64,000 nt of DNA from Lineus longissimus. Its lineage: Eukaryota; Nemertea; Pilidiophora; Heteronemertea; Lineidae. Shown here one piece after another: positions 1 to 11,375 of the stretch. Position 1 is the first letter of the stretch; each line of letters begins with the position of its first letter. Below the pieces are notes generated by a model. It worked only from the letters and a program-made list of their open reading frames with translations, was not told the origin of the DNA and made no database searches. The DNA lies in assembly GCF_910592395.1 (NCBI RefSeq), contig NC_088323.1, forward strand, positions 11,209,501-11,273,500. The letters are read 5' to 3'. The translations under genes were made by a program, and so were the position numbers.

Positions 1-620
1 ATCAAAAATTCATACGACATGTATTGTATCCGGGCTTTGAGTACCTACCATAAAAATATCATTGAAAAAAAGTCTGAGACTGAATTGTGGCATCATATGA
101 TGCACTGTTTGGCCACCAGGGCTCCCTCATTTCTGGTCAGAAAAATTTGAAAAAAATATGGTTAAATATATATATGGCAATGGTGCATCATATATCCATC
201 GCGTTATTTTTCTGACCTATTTTTCAAGGCCACAGGATCACGGTCGTCCGGCTGCACCGCCGTTAAGAGAACAGTGGCATGTTTTTTAACAGCTTTAGCC
301 AGAGATCTCAAATTTGGTACAAATGTACCTCTTGATGACCCCTACTCAGATACCAAATTATGGCGTCATATGATTCACAATTTGGCCACCAGGGGGCCAA
401 ACGTCAAAAGTGAAAATATGCGATTGCTCCCTCATTTCTGCTCTGCTTCTGATACATCATATAACGTCTGCAGTTTTTTACCTACTTTTCAAGATCCTTT
501 GACGCAGGTGAGCACATGGTCCCTGGACCATTTAATCTAGTTTTGGCCCCCTGGTGGCCAAGTCGAGAATCAGATCAAACTGAATTTAAGGGTCGGAGGT
601 TATCACAGTGGACAACAGTA
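1..620. repeat. Family A repeat mosaic
   Basis: The interval is built of family A pieces in mixed orientation. Bases 1-60 read on the minus strand (the inverse of TATGGTAGGTACTC), about 67-540 on the plus strand (TTTTTCAAGGCCAC, then GTGGCATG and TTGGCCACCAGGGGG), and about 541-600 on the minus strand again. The 88-aa frame across it is not a gene; the same words recur in other family A copies in the window. Confidence 0.75.
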
Positions 621-665
621 CATCATTAACGCGACCGTATTTAACATAAACAACATTGCCGCGTT

Positions 666-756
666 GGGTAGGCGAAGCAGGGGTAGGTGAAGCGGAGGGT
701 AGGCAAAGCAGAGGGTAGGCAAAGCAGAGGGTAGGCAAACCGGGGGTAGGCAAAAG
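666..756. repeat. Minisatellite, ~16-bp unit
   Basis: About six tandem units of the form GGGTAGGCAAAGCAGA, with single-base variants (GGTGAAGCGG, GGCAAACCGG). The short minus-strand frame crossing it reflects the repeat and is not a protein. Confidence 0.85.
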
Positions 757-1399
757 GGGGATACACCGGATTGTATATCAGTGAACAGATTCAGCATGCC
801 TGGGATTGCAAAGAAGTTGCAATGATCTGATAAATATTGATAATTTGGCATTTTTGATACCCCTTTGAAAAGCATGAATGCTACAGTGTCCAGAGTACGC
901 TAATGACCTCTTTGATAATCGTAGGGAATCGTCAGGCCTTGGGCTCCTCTTATGTTAGTAGTTGTCAAACATCCCTTCAATTTGTGAGATAATTAGGTAC
1001 AAATCTCGATACATGCAAATAGTACGGTCATTAACAACGGCTCGGTGTTCTCCATTAACAACCGACCACAATTAAAGTGTACTCCTACTTGAAATTGAAA
1101 ACAAGAATAGCAAATCCGTTTGAAGGGTTTATTCTTTGGAAAAATAATGTTATTTCTACCTGAAATGTCCACTAAATGATCGTTTCTGGAATCAGGTTGT
1201 ACTCTGAAAAATGAGATCTAATCTGTGGTTGGAATGGTTTTATGGTTCAGTGTCGGTCGATTTCTGTTCTAGCCACCTGTAAATTTTCATGAATATACTG
1301 TATTGTGCCTACTCTAAGCCAGGTAATGCTCTGGCGAACTGTTTGGCCATGCACTATCAAGCATGGGTTCCGCCCCATAATTAATCAAACAGGCCTGAA
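757..1399. other. Non-coding, nothing recognised
   Basis: AT-rich sequence without a supported reading frame, recognisable repeat or RNA gene. Confidence 0.5.
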
Positions 1400-2087
1400 C
1401 TCTTTCAGCCCGGAGACCGTATATATACGGTTTGCCATGTTTGATTTCACTGCCGAAAACCGTATATACACGGTTTTTCATAATTCGAATTTCCCGCACT
1501 GTCACATGACATGTAAACCGCATAAACAAATATAGTGACTCAAGCAAGATATGCCAGAGTACATCGACGATCTTTTCAATGAATTGTGGTGAGTTTGGGA
1601 GTTGTTAGACGGCGCTGCAGTCAGTTAAAATGGTACGCTGTTTTGAACTGTTTCACACGGAAAAATTCTACTACAGGGGATAATAAGACAAAATAAGTCA
1701 AAACACTCTTGTAAATAAGTTACTGTTTTATTAGGTGTTCACATTCAATTTACACACAGTTATGGAGTATCAGAATAACATTTGGACAGTATTTCCAAGT
1801 ATTTTATTCAAGTTTGTTGATGTAAATACGTTCCGCCAATTCTTCGGAAATAAATTGAGGACCGAAAACATGACATTTGTCAGTGATTAGTGAAATTTTT
1901 GTATTATGGATAAAATGACTTTATACACACCATTTTGTTGCTGAAGGAAAGATCTATCAGTGGTACCAAGTTTGTTGAGGTTGGGTGAGCAGTTTTTGTT
2001 TGACAACTTTTTGAAAAACTCTAATTTTTAGAAATTCGCCTCGGTTTTCGGATTAAATGGCGCGAAACAGGTTATGGGCTGAAAGAG
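1400..2087. mobile_element. TTAA-type MITE, 688 bp
   Basis: A perfect 12-bp terminal inverted repeat (CTCTTTCAGCCC at 1400-1411 and its complement at 2076-2087) bounds the element. TTAA lies immediately outside the right end (2088-2091) and TGAA outside the left (1396-1399), which looks like a TTAA duplication with one mutation. That is the target preference of the piggyBac superfamily. There is no transposase. A perfect 16-bp palindrome, ACCGTATATATACGGT, lies just inside the left end. Confidence 0.6.
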
Positions 2088-2323
2088 TTAACATAACTCA
2101 TCAAAACAACCACCCCTCATCTCGCAGGCAGTCTTACGCATTACAAAGAGAGGCTGGTAACCCCCAGATGTTGAATGAGACTCCCACACCTTCAAAATGA
2201 ATAATACATGTTCCATTAACTGAATAAAAGTATACCAGGGTTGATTTGATGAAAAACCAATAATGTTGTGAGTAAAGTTTGGTCTTTGATAAGGCATGCG
2301 AATATGTTAATTAAAAATATAGT

Positions 2324-3372
2324 TAAAGGGTAACTCGTGTCAAATTTCACCATATAATGTTTTAGCTGTTTTTGACAAATGACTATGTTACTTTCTCATA
2401 AATCGATAAGTTTTTCGAATCGAAATGCACATTTTCTAGAAATTGATGGTTTTAATCCCGCCCGGTCCTCCCTTCGATGCCGTTGAAATCGCACTACGCC
2501 GACGACGTTTTGTTGATGACGTCACAACATGAACATTTTTGCGGTCGCGGTGGTTTACATTCCCGCAAAAAAAACCCCCACCTCATTCGTTTATTTACAA
2601 CTGCCATTGACCATTGACATTCCATTCTGTCCTTACGCAATATATACATGATAAGAACTGAAGATTATGGAGAAAAAGAAGAAAAGGGTTGTCGGGTGGT
2701 GTTGTGCTGCGATGTTTTGCGGCAACACCAGCAAAACTGAAGGTGTTGGGGTTTTCAGCTGGCCTGACCCTATCAAAGAACAAGGCCGTCACCATGAAGT
2801 TCGAGTCAAGAGGTCACCAGCCGGTGGTTCATCTTCTCCTCCTGATGCTCCGCCGGAACACAACTTCGAGAACCAACTCCAACTTTGTCTGCCGTTGGGG
2901 TCGTCCAGCACATTTGGAAAAAATCTCGAAGTAACGAAGTAAGAGAAGGGACGGCCTCTCCCCCAAGTCCACAGTCCTAGTCATTTCATCATAAATTTCC
3001 TAAGTCCAACCAGGAAATTCCATCGCTGACGTCATGATAATGGTATTCCTAAAACTATTTTTAGACCTCATTTGATATTCATTAGATTTTCCTGAGCGTA
3101 CGCGAACTACTGCGGATATAGCTTCTTCCTAGAGCGAATAGGAAAATATTCGATGGTCTGACTTTTTCATGTTGTGACGTCATGAGGTCACGTGACTTAG
3201 TGCGGGTTTTTCAAAACTTCTTCGGCAGTTGGCCAGTCTGATGCGATTAAAACAGCAATTTTGTAATAAATCTAATCAAGAATGGAAAATTTGGGCTTTA
3301 CATTTGTGATCAACAATTAAAAAACGGACATACTTCCGCAAAGTTGTAAATCACATCATAGTATCACTTTAA
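2324..3372 (+). mobile_element. Possible P/THAP-type transposon remnant
   Basis: Imperfect inverted ends (GTTAAAGGGTAACTC near 2324; reverse-strand GTTAAAGTGATACT ending near 3372) enclose a short THAP-like reading frame. No clear target duplication is visible. THAP domains are the DNA-binding domains of P-element transposases and of host proteins derived from them, so a non-autonomous P-superfamily element is the best guess. Confidence 0.35.
2667..2942 (+). pseudogene. THAP-like zinc-finger fragment
   Basis: The 91-aa frame begins MEKKKKRVVGWCCAAMFCGN. It has the opening C-x4-C of a THAP (C2CH) finger, followed by a FSWPDP segment at the place of the family's F-P-x-D-P motif. It then has a basic VKR stretch and EHNFENQ where THAP domains carry C-x2-H-F; the third metal-binding cysteine is not visible, so the finger is degraded. 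No transposase catalytic region follows. It could instead be a small intact exon of an unknown gene. Start chosen: first ATG. Confidence 0.4.
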
Positions 3373-3534
3373 CGCTAGGTTTACCTATCCCACTTTCCTC
3401 ACAGTTAAGGTGTATTCCCAAATATTGTTTATGCGTAACTACGACGTTGTTAATTAGAATACGGCTTGACGAGACGGTCAGTTTGACACATACATGCTCT
3501 GCTACAGGAAATGTTGTTTGTGGTAAATACGGTC

Positions 3535-4260
3535 ACGTTAATGGTGTCCACTGTGATTATCTGACATATGGGATCATACGTACCAAGTTTCAAGTTCTTA
3601 ACTTAAGTGGTTAAGTAACGTGCCATAGTTACACTCAAACGGCCAATTATCGCCAATTGACCTCTTTGACCTTGAAAAGTAGGTCAAATCAAAAATCCTT
3701 GCTTGGAGTACCTTCCATAAAAATATTATTATGAGGGATAGAGGGAAGACTAGCAAATAACTTGGCGTCCAGTTCTTATAATTCAATTAAATTTTGTAAA
3801 TCCTAATAGTTACAGCTATAATCACAGATGGGAAAACCAAATATGTGTTCCAAGTCTGGAGTCAGAATACAATCAATGCCAAACATGAACATGTTTTGGA
3901 GTGGCTAATCAAACATCAATAACATGCTTCGTTGTTATCGGCGTATGTTGGCGTGGCATGTTTCGTAACCGCCTGAGGTCTGGATTTGGTACACATGTAT
4001 CCTTGGGCCCTGGGGCAATATACACCAAATTTCATTCCAAATTTGTTCTCGGTTTCACCTCCCATGGGCATAACCCTTTGCCGGTACTATTTCAGTGCAT
4101 TATGTACATGCAGGCTGGTCTTATTGTTTTTGCTTCATTACAAGAAAATGACATATATGATTTCAAATTGAGCTGGGCCCTTTTCTCATCACAGGTCCAC
4201 CAAACTTGGTAGGCATGTGGGGGATATATGAAGGGTCACTTTTTGGGGGTTGCCATGGTT
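3535..4260. repeat. Family A copies, two orientations
   Basis: Bases 3535-3765 are a minus-strand unit (GACCTCTTTGACCTTGAAAA, then AGTACCTTCCATAAAAATAT). Bases 3920-4240 belong to a plus-strand subfamily that starts GCGTATGTTGGCGTGGCATG and contains CCTGGGGCAATA. Parts of that subfamily recur near 51750 and 57240. No coding sequence is supported. Confidence 0.7.
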
Positions 4261-4940
4261 ACCAGTTGTTTCCATTTTTAGAAACGTGACCTAGTTTTCT
4301 CGAAAGTTACCGTTTCTGGGGAAATTCGCTGAATTTCACTCAATATGAAATATAAAATCAGCTTTTACAGCATGTAGAGTGTCTCTTGATGTTCTCTATG
4401 AAATCTGAAAAGGAAATCAAGACTATTTGCTGCAACTAAAGCCAGTAAACATGGTAATGAAACTTATGGTTACAGTTTAGTAATAAAGCATTCCCTACCT
4501 ATTGACAACTTGTCTTGTTTTCTTTCATTTGTTCAGTTCAACACACCAAGTCACATTTACACGTTAGTCTGTATTTTCTCTCTGTGTGATAAATCCTGAA
4601 GCACTTGGGAATACACAGGCTTGGCTTATCAGGTCAGTCTGGGCAGTAAGCCCTTGTCTGATGACAAGCACATTTCTTAGTGTCAGCACGTGTGCCTTTA
4701 CAGATTTATGGATGCAGACTGCACACCCTGCAATCTGGACGATATGTTTTATTGTTCTTACACAGAGTGCAGTTTTCAACACATTCAGGTCCATGTTCCA
4801 AAGCATAGTGTCCAAGTCCATTCAAACGAACCTCAAGGCTATCCAACCTGGGACGCCCACGTGTCTCAAGCGGAGGAGGAATGTATCCTTCCAGGAGGGT
4901 ATCAATGACAGACTGCCTGAATTGGATTTGACTGAACTTT
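4261..4940. other. Non-coding, no gene recognised
   Basis: Overlapping frames of up to 144 aa occur on both strands between 4564 and 5020 but show no domain, and the longest runs into the (GTC)n of the next repeat as poly-serine. No repeat or RNA gene is recognised. Confidence 0.5.
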
Positions 4941-5930
4941 TTGGCTCACCGTCTGTACAATACCGCAGTGTCCGTCGTCCGTCGTCGTCGTCGTCGTCGT
5001 CGTCGTCCGTCGTATCCTAGTTCAAAAACAGTGGCACGTTTTTTAACCACTAGGCCTATGAACTTAAAACTTTGTACACATGACCCTCTAGGTCAGATGA
5101 CCCGTGACACTAAATTTCTGTCTGATCTGATTCTCTACTTGGCCACCAGGGGGCCAAATGTGGATATCTAAAAAGTGTGATATCTCGCTTATTAGTGACT
5201 TGTTTTCGATAAAACTTTTGTGGTAGGTACTCATAGCAAGGATACATCATATATCTTACGGGTTTTTAATTTGATCTACTTTTCAAGGTCGCAGAGGTCA
5301 AATGGCGTGAATTGGCTGTTTGAGTGTAACTATGGCACGTTTCTCAACCGCCAAAGCTATGAGCTTGAAACTTGGTACATATAACCCCCTATATCAGATA
5401 ACCTCTGGTGCTGAAATTCAGCCTGATCTGATTCTTGACTTTGCCACCAGGGGGCCAAAACAGAAAAAGTAAGAAGTGCAATAGCCTGCTTATTAGCAAA
5501 TTGTTTTTGATGAAATTTTTATGGCAGGGACCCCTAGCAAGGTTACCTCAGATGTTTCACAATTTTTCGGATTTGACCTACTTTTTAAGGTCGCAGAGGT
5601 CAAATGGCGTAAATTTGCCGTTTGAGTGTAACTATGGCACGTTTCTCAACCGCAACAGTTATGAACTTGAAACTTTGAACAAATGACCCCCTAGGTCAGT
5701 TGACCTTTTACACTGAATTTTGGTTCGGTCTGATTATTGACTTGGCCACCAGGGGGCCCAAACTCAAAACTCAAAAAGTGTGATTTCTCGCTTATTACTG
5801 ATTTGTTTTTGATAAAAGTTTCATGGTAGGTACTCCTAGCAAGGATACATCACATATCTTACAGGTTTTTGATTTGACCCACCTTTCAAGTTCACAGAGG
5901 TCAAAGTTGAAAACTTTACCGTTCTTGGTA
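4941..5930 (+). repeat. Family A repeat, three ~300-bp units
   Basis: The copy opens with TTTTTGGCTCACCGTCTG, then CCGTCGTCC and (GTC)n at about 4976-5015. Tandem units start at GTGGCACGTTTTTTAACC (5032), ATGGCACGTTTCTCAACC (about 5333) and again at about 5634, a period of about 301 bp. Each carries GGCCACCAGGGGGCC, GTAGGTACTC and TCAAGGTCGCAGAGGTCA. It is a good copy for reading the consensus. Confidence 0.85.
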
Positions 5931-6500
5931 CGTTTTGTCGTTGTTCAATGTAAAGAGTTTTAATTTTGTGTAATGATGCATCTAAGAAGCCACTATTTGT
6001 ATGCCAAGTTTCAGCCAGATCGGAATTCAAATATGGCCGAAATTGCATGTTTTGTGGGTTTTTCCTCGTATTGTGGCAATCCAAAGGTCGTGAGTTCAAA
6101 CCCCGGTTAAGGACAGCCAAAAATATTTTTATTTTTCATCTTTTCCTTTTTTCTTTTCTGAGTTCTATCTTACAGACAACTTCAGTATACACCTTGTAAT
6201 TGAACTACAGCACTGTGCAAAAACTTTGAGAATGTCACATTCTGCCTTCTCTTCTCCTAATAATTCATTCCTACATATTGCAGTCAAGATGCACACCTTG
6301 AGCGAGGAAAGAATCATGAAGAATTGTTAACAAATGTCAAAAATTTCTGCATAATCCCAAATTTTTTTCATCACTGCTGTAAACATCATTTGATTATACT
6401 GTGATTTATCAATCATTCATTGTCACTGCACCTCTATTTTCAAATCACTTGCTGGTCAAGACCTAATAAATCAAAATCATCTGTTTTGCAAATATGACTT
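5931..6500. other. Non-coding, possible tRNA-like B box
   Basis: No gene. Near 6085-6107 is GTCGTGAGTTCAAACCCCGG, which resembles a Pol III B box, but no A box is placed correctly upstream, so a tRNA gene or SINE is not called. Confidence 0.4.
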
Positions 6501-6830
6501 GTTCATCCATTCTCACCAAATCATTTACCTTGACAACCAACCTACTGGCGGGGATTGCCCATCAGTATCCAATGCAATGAAGACAACAATTTTTGGCTAC
6601 ATACTGTAGCACTTTCTGTAACTGTCCACTAAAAATACTTACGGTGAGCACAATGGCCCCTGGCCGTTCATCCATTCTCACCAAATCATTTACCTTGACA
6701 ACCAACCTACTGGCGGGGATTGCCCATCAGTATCCAATGCACTGAAGACAACAATTTTTGGCTACATACTGTAGCACTTTCTGTAACTGTCTACTAAAAA
6801 TACTTACGGTGAGCACAATGGCCCCTGGCC
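6501..6830. repeat. Direct tandem duplication, 2 x 165 bp
   Basis: Copy 1 (6501-6665) and copy 2 (6666-6830) both run from GTTCATCCATTCTCACC to ATGGCCCCTGGCC and differ at about two positions by eye. The end of each unit is the family A tail (GTGAGCACAATGGCCCC). Copy 2 supplies the last codons of the piggyBac frame, so the duplication sits at the broken 3' end of that transposon. Confidence 0.9.
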
Positions 6831-8389
6831 GTTTCATTTCTTGTCTGTCCTGTTGCAATCAGGTATGCAATGTGGCCATTTACCAATGCAGTTTCACGAC
6901 AGAAATGAAAGAGCACATAGTACCACTTTGTGCACCTGAAGTTGTATCTGTAATACGTACACATTTGATCGAGCTGGTCAACCCCACCCATTGACTTGTT
7001 GTAGTGAATAGCCAACATTGGTTTGAAGACTCTCCTGAAACCAGTAGCATCCTGCTTTGATCGAATTTGAAGTTCCCTGTTTTCAGAATCATGGATTGAT
7101 GAAACCATTGTCACTTTTCCTCTTTCCTGCCATGAGCATGCAATGAGGTGAGAGTTCTCACTTTTCCAGTAAGTAGGGGCTTCACCGTTCTTTTTGTTTA
7201 CTGTCCTAATGTCAGCTGGCAGATTCTTTCTATTTGCTTTGACTGTGCCACATGCACCAACTCCCTTATCCCTAAGGGAATTGAAGAGGTCAGGTGAACT
7301 ATAAAAGTTATCTGTATACAGACGGTGACCTTTGTCGTCAAAGTCATCAGCAAGTAAATCCAGAACAACTTGAGAGGTCAAGCCTACCATTGCCACATTG
7401 CCTTCCTTACCTACATATGGAATCCAGCGCAACAGGAATCCTGTTTCTGAATCACACAAAGCCCAGAGTTTCAATCCCCACTTGGTGGGTTTCTTTGGCA
7501 TATACTGCCTGAATGTGACCCGGCCCTTGAACCGTTGCATTGATTCGTCGATGGAAAGATCATGCCCTGCGTCAAAGAGGTTCATATAGGTATCCTTGAC
7601 AGCGTTGATAACAGGTCTAATTTTGAACAGTTTATCATAGCCATCCTGTCCACGTTTAATCCTCTCTGTGTTATCAGCCACATGAAAAAATGAACGTAAC
7701 AGACCAAAGCATTTGTTACGAATAACTTTGTTGAAATCAGGGGTAGACGTCAGCCACCACTTATTCCAGTATTCACGAATATTGTTTTTTTCCAACAGCC
7801 CCATGGCAATTTCTAGTGCAAGGTATGCTTACATTTCAGCCTTATATGTCTCTTTCCAATCTAAAAATCGAGATTCAGCTGGCAAATCAGTTGGAGAGTC
7901 AAAAAACTGCAGGGCATACAGGTTAGTTTGCTCGGCCATTGTCTGGAAAATAGTGTTTGGGAAGAATTTGTAGAAGTCAATTGGCTTTTTTCCAGTGATG
8001 TGTTCCTTCAGTTTGGCATCACCCCCTGCAAAATCTGGACACCAGTCAAGTCCAAAATACTCATCATCATCCAGTTTCTGCCAGTCTAGTGCAGCTGCAT
8101 CTGCAGCCCTACCCCTGCCTCTGCCTCTCCCCCTGTTAGCATTGCCACCCCTCCCTCTCCTCCTGTGGGGTGGAGCTGGGTCACCGTCATCACTTTCACT
8201 ATCAGAAGTCATAGGGATAGCATCTGGAAGCTGTACATTATGTACATAGGCATTGTCACTACCGCTATTTGAATCGTCATCTCCATCATCCTCAACTTCT
8301 GGCTCAGAAAACGAGTCAGAATCAGCCATTAGATTCACTTCATCCACCACATCATCTAGCCCAAACCTCCTCAATCTCCTATCTGCCAT
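6794..8389 (-). pseudogene. piggyBac transposase pseudogene, one nonsense codon
   Basis: Two frames in the same register, 8389-7829 (186 aa) and 7804-6794 (336 aa), are separated by one TAA at 7829-7831; the sense flanks are TYKAEM and AYLALEIAMGLL. The first part has an acidic, RG-rich N-terminus and a DDE_Tnp_1_7-type start (GKKPIDFYKFFPNTIFQ). The second holds the RNase H-like core, with the three piggyBac aspartates in SIDESMQRFKGR (D86 of this part), YTDNFYSS (D165) and SMGGVDQLDQ (D276). These enzymes cut and paste DNA at TTAA. The usual C-terminal cysteine-rich finger is missing: after about residue 321 the codons come from the antisense strand of a family A tail. Start chosen: ATG at 8389. 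It could have been a domesticated gene, but the stop and truncation argue for a dead transposon. Confidence 0.9.
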
Positions 8390-8628
8390 CCTATTTCAAA
8401 ACACCATCAAAATCAACTTTTTTTCGATCAAAATTGAAAATTTCTTCGCAAATATGAAGTGCAGTTTACTTATCTAACGCTAGATGGAACTGGCACATCA
8501 ATACAGCCAGTTACTATAAAATGCGGACCGGAGCAATGAGAGAGGGTGGCTTGGCGTACGCGTACGCCGAGGACCAGCCTGCATTTGTGAATGCTCGGCG
8601 CACAGGTGCGCCGAGGACAAGCTAAGGG
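6838..8628 (-). mobile_element. piggyBac element, 5' end intact, 3' end lost
   Basis: On the minus strand the element begins at 8628 with CCCTTAGCTTGTCCTCGG, directly next to TTAA at 8629-8632, the piggyBac target. Just inside lie two perfect palindromes (8594-8615 and 8553-8568). No matching CCC-type inverted terminus next to TTAA was found on the 3' side. There the element gives way near 6838 to a family A tail. Confidence 0.8.
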
Positions 8629-8639
8629 TTAATACAAAA

Positions 8640-9470
8640 ATAGAAAATATGACCAGTGATTTTGGTCGGATTTTCCTGAATTTTTTTTTTTGGTAGGTAC
8701 TCCTAGCAAGGATACATCACATATAATGTGGGTTTTTGATTTGACATACTTTTCAAGTTCAGAGAGGCCAAAGTTCGCTTAATCACGGATAGGTAGCACG
8801 TTTCATTTTTATTTGAGCTAGAAGGTTCTAAACTTGTGTGGACATGTATCTGGATACCCTTTTTTACCCAAAAAATTTGGCTCGCTGAGCCATCAAATAT
8901 GGCAGCAGGGCGGCCGGCCATCTTGAAAATTAAAGAAAGTGCTATTACTCTGAAACTAATGATCAGATTGCCACCAAATATCCTGTGATTATATATCAAT
9001 GTACTCCCTACAACAGTAATGATTTTCAGTCAAATCTTGAAAATGAAACAATGTCCTATTACTACAAAACTATTGATCAGATTGCAACCAAATTTCAGGT
9101 GATTATGTACCTAGGTACTCGTACTCATAACAATATCCTAAATTTTCAGTAAAATCTAATGAAAAAATTGGCCGCCATCTTGAAAATTCAACGAAGTCCT
9201 GTTACTCCTAAACTGTTCAACAGATGTCAACCAATTTCCAATTGACATGTAAACTCGACAATTACCTTGAATCCCATAAACAATATGGCCGCCATGTTAT
9301 ACTTGATGGTACCAGTAATTTTCTTTTGTGCCATTGAGCCTAGAAGAAATATATCATTCAATGGAATCAATACTGGTGATACTAGCCAAGGTATTGAAGC
9401 TTAGGCCTTGGTTATTATATTTTATGGTTTACGGGCACCCTGAAAGTTACCCGAGGTACAGAGGTTGAAA
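8640..9470 (+). repeat. Family A variant with ~140-bp GCCATCTTG units
   Basis: It begins TGGTCGGATTTTCCTGAA and shares GTAGGTACTCCTAGCAAGGA and the AGCTAGAAGGTTCT block with the copy at 52080-52420. From about 8885 to 9300 there are several diverged units containing GGCCATCTTGAAAATT or GGCCGCCAT. No gene is present. Confidence 0.7.
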
Positions 9471-9646
9471 TAAATATTTTAGAAAACTCCCTCCCCGTAA
9501 CTTTTTTTCAAATTTTGAGCCTTAGGTTGACACGTCGGACCATCAAAAATGAATTGACCGTCATATTTTACATCTATCAAATCATAAAATTGTTGTTTAG
9601 TACTGGACAAAGTATCTTTCAGGCCAAACACGACTGTACTTTGCTC

Positions 9647-10530
9647 TTTTTGGCTCACCGGTACAGTGAGTCTATACAACAACGCAGTGTCTGTCGTATC
9701 CTAATTCAAAAACAGTGGCACATTTCTTAACTGCTATGGCTATCGACTCAAAACTTTGTTTGCTTGACCCACTAGGTCAGATGACCTTTGACACTGAATT
9801 TCGGTCCTGTCTGATTCTTCACTTAACCACCAGGGGGCCAAAACTGAAAACCATAAATAGTGTGATATATCACTTATTTGTTTTTGATAACATTTTTATG
9901 GTAGGTACTCCGAGCATAGATATATCACATATCGTACATGTTTTTGATTTGACCTACTTTTCAAGGTCACAGAGGTCAAATGGCATAAATTTGCCGTTTG
10001 AGTGTAACTGTGGCACGTTTCTCAACTGAAAGGGCTATGAGCTTGAAAGTTTGTATGCATGATCCCCTAGGTCAGATGACCTCTGAAAGCCAATTTTCTT
10101 CTGATCTAATTCTAGCCACCAGGGGGCCAAAACTGAAAGCACAGTGTGATATCTCACTTATTAGTGATTTGTTTTTGATGACATTTTTATGGTAGGTTAT
10201 TCCCAGCCAGGATACATCGCATATCATAGAGGTTTTCGATTTTACCTATTTTTCAAGGTCATAGAGGAGGTCAAATGGCGTTAATTGGCACGTTTCGTAA
10301 CTGCTAGGGCTATGGGCTTGAAACTTTGTACACAAGACTCCCTAGGTCAGGTTACTGACACTGAATTTCGCTCTGATCTGTTTCTCGACTTGGACACCAG
10401 GGGGCAAAAAGTGATACTAGTAGTACCTCAGAGTCTTCCTCGGTCATATCTCAAGAAACATTTATTGTCAATTAAGTCATTACCTAAATACCCGTGAACA
10501 CATTGGCCCCTGGCCTTTTCATTTTTCTTC
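9647..10530 (+). repeat. Family A repeat copy
   Basis: It starts TTTTTGGCTCACCGGTACAG. Units begin near 9715, 10010 and 10288, each with a GGCACRTTTC motif, and a diverged tail (GTGAACACATTGGCCCC) lies at about 10495-10530. A perfect TCAAGGTCACAGAGGTCA occurs at 9961-9978. Confidence 0.85.
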
Positions 10531-10984
10531 TGAATGGCCTTAATGGCGCATCGAAGGAGGCTTAAGTACAAATAAAAACTTTTTTTTTTTCCTAATTTTA
10601 TTTGTTTTCGGTTTTGCATTTTCCAATGTTGGCAGGCCTGTAAACCAAAAAATAAAAAAAACTGGCATTAATGCTGACTGTTCTTTGTGCATGGAATTGC
10701 ATTTTTGTTCCTTTGATAGGCATGCCCTGCATGTTTTGCTGCTTCGAGCTTTTGTTCTGCTGCTGCTGTATTTAACCAGTGCATTAACCTGCACATTCTC
10801 CTCTAACTTGTCTAATTTGTTCATTTGTTGGTTCTGCATTGTCTTTCCCTGCTCAGGCTGATATGAATTCTCGATAGAAGCAGCACTACATGTACCACAC
10901 CACTTCCTCTAAGATTGCAAAATTTCCATCAGTGACAAAAACTGTCCCATATCCACTACAAATGACATGTTTTAACATTACCCG
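10531..10984. other. Non-coding, unclassified
   Basis: A minus-strand 99-aa frame here contains CRACLSKEQKC but ends in a low-complexity lysine run over a poly-T tract, and matches nothing I recognise. No repeat family is assigned. Confidence 0.4.
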
Positions 10985-11375
10985 AGGTTTTGGGCCCGTG
11001 GTGGCCAAGCAAGCCGAGAATCAGATCAGACGAAACTTCGGTGTCAGAGGTTACATGACGTTGGGAGTCATGTGTACCAAATTTAAAGTTCATAGCTTTA
11101 GTGGTTAAGAAACATGCCATAGTTACACTCAAACGGCCAATTTACGCCATTTGACCTCGGTGACCGTGAAAATTTGGTCAAATCAAAAACCTTTTTTCCA
11201 CTTTGGCACCCTGGTCCCCAAGTCAAGAATAAAGTCTGACCAAAATTCAGTGTAAGAGGTCACCTGACCTGGTGGGTCCTTTGTACAAAGTTTCAAATTC
11301 ATAGCTCTGGCGGTTAAGAAACGTGCAACTGCTTTTGAAACAGGATTCAGACGAGGAAGACGGACACTACGCACA
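10985..11375 (-). repeat. Family A repeat copy, reversed
   Basis: On the minus strand it reads from a degenerate opening near 11375 through AAACGTGCAACTGC, then a unit with GGTGACCGTGAAAA, and ends near 10985 with the complement of GGCCACCACGGGC. Confidence 0.75.

Noticed and set aside
4586-5020. 144-aa frame ending in poly-serine
   Set aside because: Its end reads through the family A (GTC)n; the opposite strand has an equally long frame.
6085-6107. tRNA gene suggested by GAGTTCAAACCCC
   Set aside because: No A box at the proper distance and no cloverleaf; at most a B-box-like word.
10428-10839. Minus-strand frames with KNEKARGQCVH and CRACLSKEQKC
   Set aside because: The first is the antisense of a family A tail, as in the piggyBac C-terminus; the second ends in a poly-lysine run over poly-T. 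Not supported as a gene.
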